Shown here piece by piece: positions 57,960 to 64,000 of a stretch of 64,000 bases of DNA (within the stretch, counting starts at the first letter, position 1; every line of letters begins with the position of its first letter). The stretch is from Sipunculus nudus (Eukaryota > Annelida > Sipuncula > Golfingiida > Sipunculidae): contig CM049312.1 of the NCBI GenBank assembly GCA_026874595.1, forward strand, positions 69,656,929-69,720,928. Reading direction: 5' to 3'. Both the position numbers and the translations under genes were made by a program. The notes beneath the pieces were generated by a model. It was not told the origin of the DNA, searched no databases, and was given only the letters and a program-made list of their open reading frames with translations.

Positions 57960-60521
57960 AAGAATATGAAAAGCTAAGAGGAAAGGGGCCCTCCTACTTG
58001 GTTATAGTAAATTTCTAAATATATGATCGCAAACTAATACTCTGACAAGACTGTCATGAAGAAAAACAGTAAAGTTTTGAGATACTGTGATGCATATGAA
58101 AATTTACAGATGGACAGGCAAGTGGACAGAATGGACTAATACCTTTATTTCACTTTCAAGGGAATAATGCATTTAAGTTTATATATAAGCCTATTTTTTT
58201 TAAGCATATACACTTTTTCCATTAAGAAGTTTTTATCTGAATCATTTTTTTATTTACAGGTTTTATAAATTTTTAATAAAAAACTGAAAATATAAGTTAA
58301 ATATTAGAATTGTTGCAAAAGTTGCAATCATTATATATACAGAGTAAAAAACTGAAACTTTAAGTTTAAATATTAGAATTGTTGCAAAAGTTGCAATCAT
58401 CATATATCCAGAGTGTAGCTCATATTGGGTCATATTATGCATACACATATATTTTATTATTTTTAAATCATAAATGTTTAAACTGAATTTAAAAGAAAAT
58501 AATGCCACAACATGGCATCTACAAGAATATTCCTTGAATCACTATTAAAAAGTTTTGCACACTGGAGTTTTCAGTACATGCTTAATTTTATTCACCAAAA
58601 TAAAATAAAAGATTTGAAATATCTTTTCAAATAAAGTATACACACTGTTGGTTAAATGAGGGACAAACAATATCATTGTGCTTATTACTATCCCAGTTTT
58701 AATTTATTACTGGAATTAATAGTCAATTTCACACCTGGTGACGTTTTTACTCTTCTGAAGTAAGGAATTACTTATCTGATAAACATCCACACTTTCACAG
58801 CAATACACCACTTTGTGGACACAATTTAATGTACACTTTAATCATTGTAACCCTGGTGGTACAATACAAAATCTAAAAAGTAGCATAGCCTAGAATAAGA
58901 ATGAATCAAATACAGAAAATAATAACATTCATCTAGTTTATGCACCATCTGGGGGGGGGGGAGTGCAGGGCAGAGGGGAAGCCTGCTGGTAGTGGCCAAG
59001 CTTAGCCAAGGCAAGCTGCCTTGGGTGTGTTACATAATTCAAGTGAAGGCTGTACTACTAGGTGGGCTAGATGTAAACAACACTTGACATGGTGTATGAA
59101 AACGTGAATAAAACCTATTCTTTCCAATCAATTTCTTTGAAATTTCAGATTTTAAAAGATTAAATCCTTATGTTTATATGCTGTGAAAATTAAATCAACA
59201 GTGCCACAGTTGGACAAAATTTTAAGGTTTTGATTTTTTATTTATGCAAATAACTTGAAAAAAATTGCAAAATTCATATCTAATTTTGGGTAAACAATTG
59301 AATCTTGATTAAATAAAGTTATATTCCTGAAAAAAAGTCTCTAGGTTCAGCAATTCTCATGTTAGGTGAGTAAATATATTTCCTGATTTTTTTAAAAATT
59401 GCATTATATTTTGGCCCATAACTTCAAAATAATACCCAATACTGACCTAATTTTTGGTATGTTCATAGAAAATGTATGAAAGAATGTGAATACTAAATAT
59501 GATTAAAAACAGATCAGTGGTTTTGATATTAGGCAGCCTTGAAGTGTAACAATGGCTTTTTTTATGGAAAACTGAGGTTTTTCCTTAATATCTCGAAGAA
59601 ACGAAGTCCTAATGATCTAATTTTCGGTTTGGTAGGAGATTTTGGGGACATCTAAAATTATGCCAACAGCCTGGGGAGCATAGAGATGTGCACTGAATGA
59701 CCTACAGTCATCAAAGTGGACTGCTTGACAATGTAAGGGAATACAACAAGAGCCTCTAAAAAATTTAAAAAACTAGCCTAATTTTGCAGCTTTTATTTTA
59801 AAATTTCAGATTTTAACAGATTAAATCTTTATGTGTACATGCTGTGAAAATTAAATCCACAGTACTTACAAGAAAAAAACGTGCCGTGGCCAAAGTTGGG
59901 CAAAATTTAAGGTACAAATTTTATATTTTTGCCAATATTTAAAAAAATTTAACAGATTTTGATCTAATTTTTGGTATACAATTAAATTTTGATTAATTAA
60001 AGTTGTATTACTGAAAAAAAGTCCCTACCTTTAACACTTTTGGTCTTAAGTGACCAAATATCTTCCTGATTTTTTTACAAAGTCCATTATGTTTGGGCCC
60101 ATTACTTTTTTAAATTAAACAATACTGACTTAATTTCTGGCATGTACATAGGAACTATAAAGAGGAATATTTATGGTAAATATGAAGAAAACCAGATGAG
60201 TGGTTTTGATATTAAGTAGTCCTGAAGTGTAAAAATAGATTTCTAATAAAAAATTGAGGTTTTTATCTTAATATTTCGAAGGAAAGTAGTCCTATTGACC
60301 CAATTTTCGGCATGGTAGGAGATTTTGGGGACATCTAACTGTATGCCGAATTTCAGATTCGTAGGTCCAACGGTGTCGAAACGTGCCAGACTAACGGTCG
60401 GACATCCAGACGGACAGAGGACGGACGGACGGACGGACGGACGGACGGCAAGACAGACGGACGGACGACGGACAATGGACCACGACTATAGCTCAGATGA
60501 CTTATAGTCAGCTGAGCTAAA
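57960..60521 (+). repeat. Interspersed family A, copy 4 with internal duplication
   Basis: This is the most complete copy. Bases 57960-59680 cover the segment also seen at 38340-39500, and 59700-60521 the segment also seen at 43720-44198. Inside it a roughly 69-bp unit is duplicated at about 58275-58412 (ATTAGAATTGTTGCAAAAGTTGCAATC twice). It ends GACTTATAGTCAGCTGAGCTAAAAA at about 60498-60522 after a (GGAC)n run at 60421-60446. Its core 59660-59960 is nearly identical, in reverse, to 180-440. No coding domain is recognised. Confidence 0.8.
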
Positions 60522-60524
60522 AAC

Positions 60525-60625
60525 CATCAGAACCCTGGTATGTTATCGCGGCGACACTAAAATTTAACGGACGGACGTAGCGTATATCATAATACGTTTT
60601 GTCATAGACGGACGTATATACAAAG
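60525..60625 (+). repeat. Family C 3'-end fragment
   Basis: TATCGCGGCGACACTAAAAT and GGACGGACG match the end of the family C copies. It lies directly after the family A tail. Confidence 0.6.
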
Positions 60626-61384
60626 CTTATATCGACTGTGGCATCCTGGTTTACTGTGAAATATGATAACACAAATAGACAAGAGTACATTAAAAAGCAC
60701 ATAAACGACGACATACAAAAAGTGATAATAAAAAACACCAAACGACTCAGCCATAAAAAGTTCTATATTACCATGTTAAAATAAATGCTACATATAAATG
60801 TATTTTCAATATCACATTACGTGTATCAAAGAACTCACGGATCTCTTTGTTAAATCCGGACATATTTTCTTAGAATATAAAAATCTTGCAGGCAAGGAAC
60901 GTTGTATCAATGTGCATGTGAATTATACATATACTATTATATAGGGTGGTCTTAATAGATGGAGCATGGTCTTTCAGACATATTTCACTGTATATATAAA
61001 CGGGCTAAATTGGGTCGGTTATATTGACAGACGCGTGACTGGTCATGTATACAAAATGTTATAAACCTCGTTTGCCTTTATGGGTATATTTACAACTGGC
61101 CCTTTCTTACGTCACAGTAAAATCTTTTTTTATTATTCTGTTGCAGGAACATACTTTTTTCTCAAACGGGGAGTACTGTTGTATTTACTTGAGAAATAAG
61201 TGCTCCGCCACTTAAGTAGGGCTCTCTTTACATAACGAAATATGATATCACGACACGATGATTCGCTATACTTCACTCAGCATATATGACGCAAAACCTG
61301 AAAAGTACAAGTCCGACATATTATAAGGTATATTATAGTTTCGATATAAGGTTAATTTTCCATGAACATTATATATATATATAA

Positions 61385-61423
<39 letters not shown>

Positions 61424-61471
61424 TCTTCTCACCCAAATAGTGTTCAAAAGGGGGATCTAAGGTTAATTTTC

Positions 61472-61512
<41 letters not shown>

Positions 61513-62037
61513 ACCATGCAAGGTTCCACATACCACAACTCTATATATAAACGCCATGGATCAGCATCTATAACTTTGTGAAAATGCTTTATATTTACAT
61601 ATAATAAATAGAAAATCAACCCAGCGTGACCAAATATTATTGGTTGAAGAGACCATTAAGATTAAGCTTGATGTTAAATATTACAGGATCGGGGTAAATA
61701 TCCGTTTTGTTTATTGCGTCGTAAATGATAGTTAACTGTCGGTTCCGCAGTGAAAACGTTTAGGTTTCTCGATAACGCTGAATTTGCACAACTAGTGTCT
61801 GCGAGGTCGCTCATTGCGAATACAAATCTTGGAGTGCATGGACCTATTAATATGCCCAGTGGCGTCAATTTATCTTCCAGGGTAGGTTGATTACACACAC
61901 AAATATACACACATACACACACACATATAACTTTTTGCGTCTGTTTGACATATTTCATATATATTAGCGGTTGTATTACACATTGCAAATATATACACTT
62001 AATCATATTTCAAATATATTACAAATTAAGTATAAGG
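60626..62037. other. Interval with (AT)n tracts and no gene
   Basis: (AT)n tracts lie at 61371-61420 (interrupted) and 61480-61509. A (CA)n-like run sits at 61900-61925 and a GCCCAGTGGCGTCA hAT/MITE-like motif near 61855. Frames here match nothing. Confidence 0.45.
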
Positions 62038-62200
62038 CAGGGTTGGTTTTCTGCCGGGAAGATAGGTATTTCTGCCCTGCCCAGGGCAGAAATAGGGCAG
62101 AAATACTTTTTTGCCGGGCAGAAATACTTTTCTGCCGGGCAGAAATAGTTTCTGCCCGGCAGAAATGGCAGATAGATAAGACAGAAATTGCTACATAAGG
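62038..62200. repeat. Palindromic subterminal array at a hAT terminus
   Basis: CAGGGTTGG at 62038 is a typical hAT end. It is followed by about five copies of TTTCTGCCGGGCAGAAATA and relatives in both orientations (CCCTGCCCAGGGCAGAAATA near 62078, TTTCTGCCGGGCAGAAATAG near 62129, TTTCTGCCCGGCAGAAATG near 62150). Each is itself palindromic around GCCGGGC or GCCCGGC. In hAT elements, short repeats next to the TIR are transposase binding sites, and that function is inferred here. The other end of the element is outside the window. Confidence 0.7.
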
Positions 62201-62552
62201 CAAGGGGTTATCTGTATAAGATTTATCACTTGAATAACAATAATATAGTGTGAGAAACCATATTTAATAAAAATCTGCTGAAACACATTTATTATAAATA
62301 AATATATATGCATATGTATCCAAATTTTGTATACATCAAAGTGTTACTGGAGTCGGAAATGCATCAAAGTATTAACACTCACTGATCTTTATCAGACTAA
62401 ACCAGTTCTTCCTTAATATAAGCACTCTTTGTGGATTTCTTTTTGTAGATTACATGAGACAAATGGCTCTTTTAAGACTACTGTTTTCAGTTCAGTTTCA
62501 GTCACTTACAGTCCCCATTGGTAGTAATATCTTGGATACTTAATAATCAAGG

Positions 62553-64000
62553 TCAACAGTGCCTCTTAACATTCTGTAACAAAAAACTAGCTTGGAGGCC
62601 TTCTTTACACCCAATCTGTTTCTTAAATCTGTGAATGTAGCTAAAGTTGCTGAATATCCTTTCAATAGAGGCCGAAGAGGCAGGGGCAGAAAGCAATTGA
62701 ACAGCCAGTTGAGTGAACTTGTGGTTCACGCCAGAATGTTGCACAGCTTTCGCCCATGGCACTGGGGCTGTGTTGATGGCACTCTCTGTGAAATAACTTG
62801 CTGGAAATGGTGCAGATTTTGACTGGTACTGTATCATTGAAGTGATAAAGTCTGGATCTTGCTTTATTAACCATTGATTCACAGTTTCCAATTGAGCAGA
62901 ACTCAGCATCTCACCTTGATATTTTGGGTGAAGCAGGTAGGCAGTTAGATGTTCTGGCTGTATGGCTTGGTTCATACGCTGAGTTATTTTACCCGTGTGG
63001 TGCCCGAGCAGTGGATTTCTAAGTAGATTCATCCAGATTGCACACGCATCTGCAACAGATGTTTTGTCACTCTGGCACTAATCTAGATCCTCCGTATTAG
63101 GTTACAATTATTCACTCAAGTCTTTAGCATTTCGATAAAGTGCCAGATCATTTACTTTTTTCAAAACACTGGTATCCCACTTGTACTCTTCATTGTGATC
63201 TTGCATGATGCTGATGTGATGACACCTGTTACTGAGGTAGCTTTTGACACAGTCAAGTTGGCTATTCCATCTGGTATCAACAGGGAGTTGTGGCTTTTGT
63301 GCATTAGGGATTTCTTTGAGCCAAGCAGTAGGTTGATGGTGGTTGCGGAAATACTTCTGCACTTCTGTAATGTGTTTAATCACTGCTGAAGTAGTGATAT
63401 ACTGACCTAGCAGATTGAGTAAATGAGCTGTGCAGCCATACACCATTAAGTTAGGATCCTCTTGCTGTAGTGTCTCTCTCATTTTTTGCATGTTACGTGC
63501 ATTATTGTCAGTTACAACTGACTTAACATCACAATTAAACACATCCTTAGCTTTGCTGATTGATTCCTGTGCCAACGCTGTACAGTTGCTGCAGTCTTTG
63601 GCATAGATCCAGTATCATGGCTGTCCAGAAAATATGTCTGGTCATTCACCTGGAGGCATGTTTCTATCACCGGCTCATTGTGTATATTTGACCACCCATC
63701 CTGGATGAGAATAGCTGACTGTCCACTGGTATTCTCTTTCATGGCTTGCTCCAGTTCTGTTGTGACCTCGTCCAGAAGATTACCAGCAATAACTTCACGT
63801 GACGGAGGTGTGTATCCAGGACGTAGCATAGCGACAACTTTCAGGAACTGTGGATTTTCAGCAACAGCAAATGGAATATTGCATGCATAGAACAGTTTGG
63901 CTATCTCTTTATCAAGTGACGTCTTTGTTGATGAACTTGTGCGTATGAAGCTGTCAGTCACCTGTGGCTGTAGTTTGGCATCAGCTAAAGGAGATGTTAC
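62553..64000 (-). pseudogene. hAT-type transposase (DUF659-like plus hAT dimerisation domain), broken and cut by the window edge
   Basis: It is the minus-strand coding region of a cut-and-paste transposase, open up to the window edge at 64000, so the N-terminus (a BED-type DNA-binding domain is expected) is missing. Readable pieces in order: FYACNIPFAVAENPQFLKVV and ILIQDGWSNIHNEPVIE (63900-63660), DSHDTGSMPKTAATVQ, KAKDVFNCDVKSVVTDNNARN, CTAHLLNLL, VDTRWNSQLDCVKSYL and, at the C-terminus, SASIERIFSNFSYIHRFKKQ, the hAT dimerisation region. A frameshift near 63608 separates the first two frames, and a frameshift plus an in-frame TAG near 63075-63115 separate the last. The protein ends at 62553, leaving about 515 bp to the proposed terminus at 62038. 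Confidence 0.88.

Noticed and set aside
61945-62203. Repeated AGQKYF/CRAEIL frames as a repeat protein
   Set aside because: They are translations of the palindromic array at the hAT end and appear on both strands.

Overview
The window reads as nuclear DNA of an AT-rich, repeat-dense metazoan. A mollusc, most likely a bivalve, fits best: there is an intron-containing animal core-2 GlcNAc-transferase, a Toll-like LRR ectodomain fragment, tRNA-derived SINEs, hAT and L1/Tx1-like elements, and many (AT)n tracts. Phylum is inferred from family style and was not tested. Nothing bacterial (operons, ribosome binding sites, CRISPR) is present, and most open frames are short chance frames or frames inside repeats.

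Protein-coding content is sparse. The one convincing intact gene is a two-exon beta-1,6-N-acetylglucosaminyltransferase (GCNT/core-2 branching type) on the minus strand at 32287-34564. It has consensus splice sites and two decayed tandem copies of its last exon inside its own intron. A Toll-like leucine-rich-repeat fragment lies at 8943-9848 on the plus strand, interrupted by one stop, with its 5' flank recently duplicated in tandem (about 0.9 kb). A few exon-like or coding-like scraps (26790-27158, 31817-32319, 46242-46316, 51735-52004) are listed with low confidence.

Mobile elements make up most of the rest. There is a decayed APE-type non-LTR retrotransposon (17819-21719, minus) and, next to it, a decayed C-terminal remnant of what looks like an invertebrate multicopy protein family (about 21845-22332). 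A DUF659-like hAT transposase pseudogene runs off the right edge (62553-64000, minus), and a likely hAT terminus with a palindromic subterminal array starts at 62038. Two possible solo LTRs (14523-15140, 25791-26283), several TIR-bearing MITEs (1498-1838, 7319-7795 with its duplicate 8234-8695, 16354-16542, 53485-53996, 56662-56825), a foldback element (48782-48919) and two copies of one tRNA-derived SINE are also present. Several unclassified interspersed families are recognised only because they recur inside the window. The largest (family A) has four long copies and forms the left edge, 38.3-40.1 kb, 42.5-44.2 kb and 58.0-60.5 kb.

Tandem repeats include a 40-bp minisatellite (2229-2650), a roughly 145/290-bp satellite carrying repeated TGACCTTTGACC motifs (22480-23995), a 29-bp minisatellite just upstream of the GCNT coding exon, a 312-bp duplication built on a roughly 42-bp unit (35489-36165), and about 18 (AT)n microsatellites, several of which abut mobile-element ends. 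The most unusual signals are the palindromic arrays at 62.0 kb and 26.8 kb, the satellite array of DR1-like motifs, and the decayed exon copies inside the GCNT gene.
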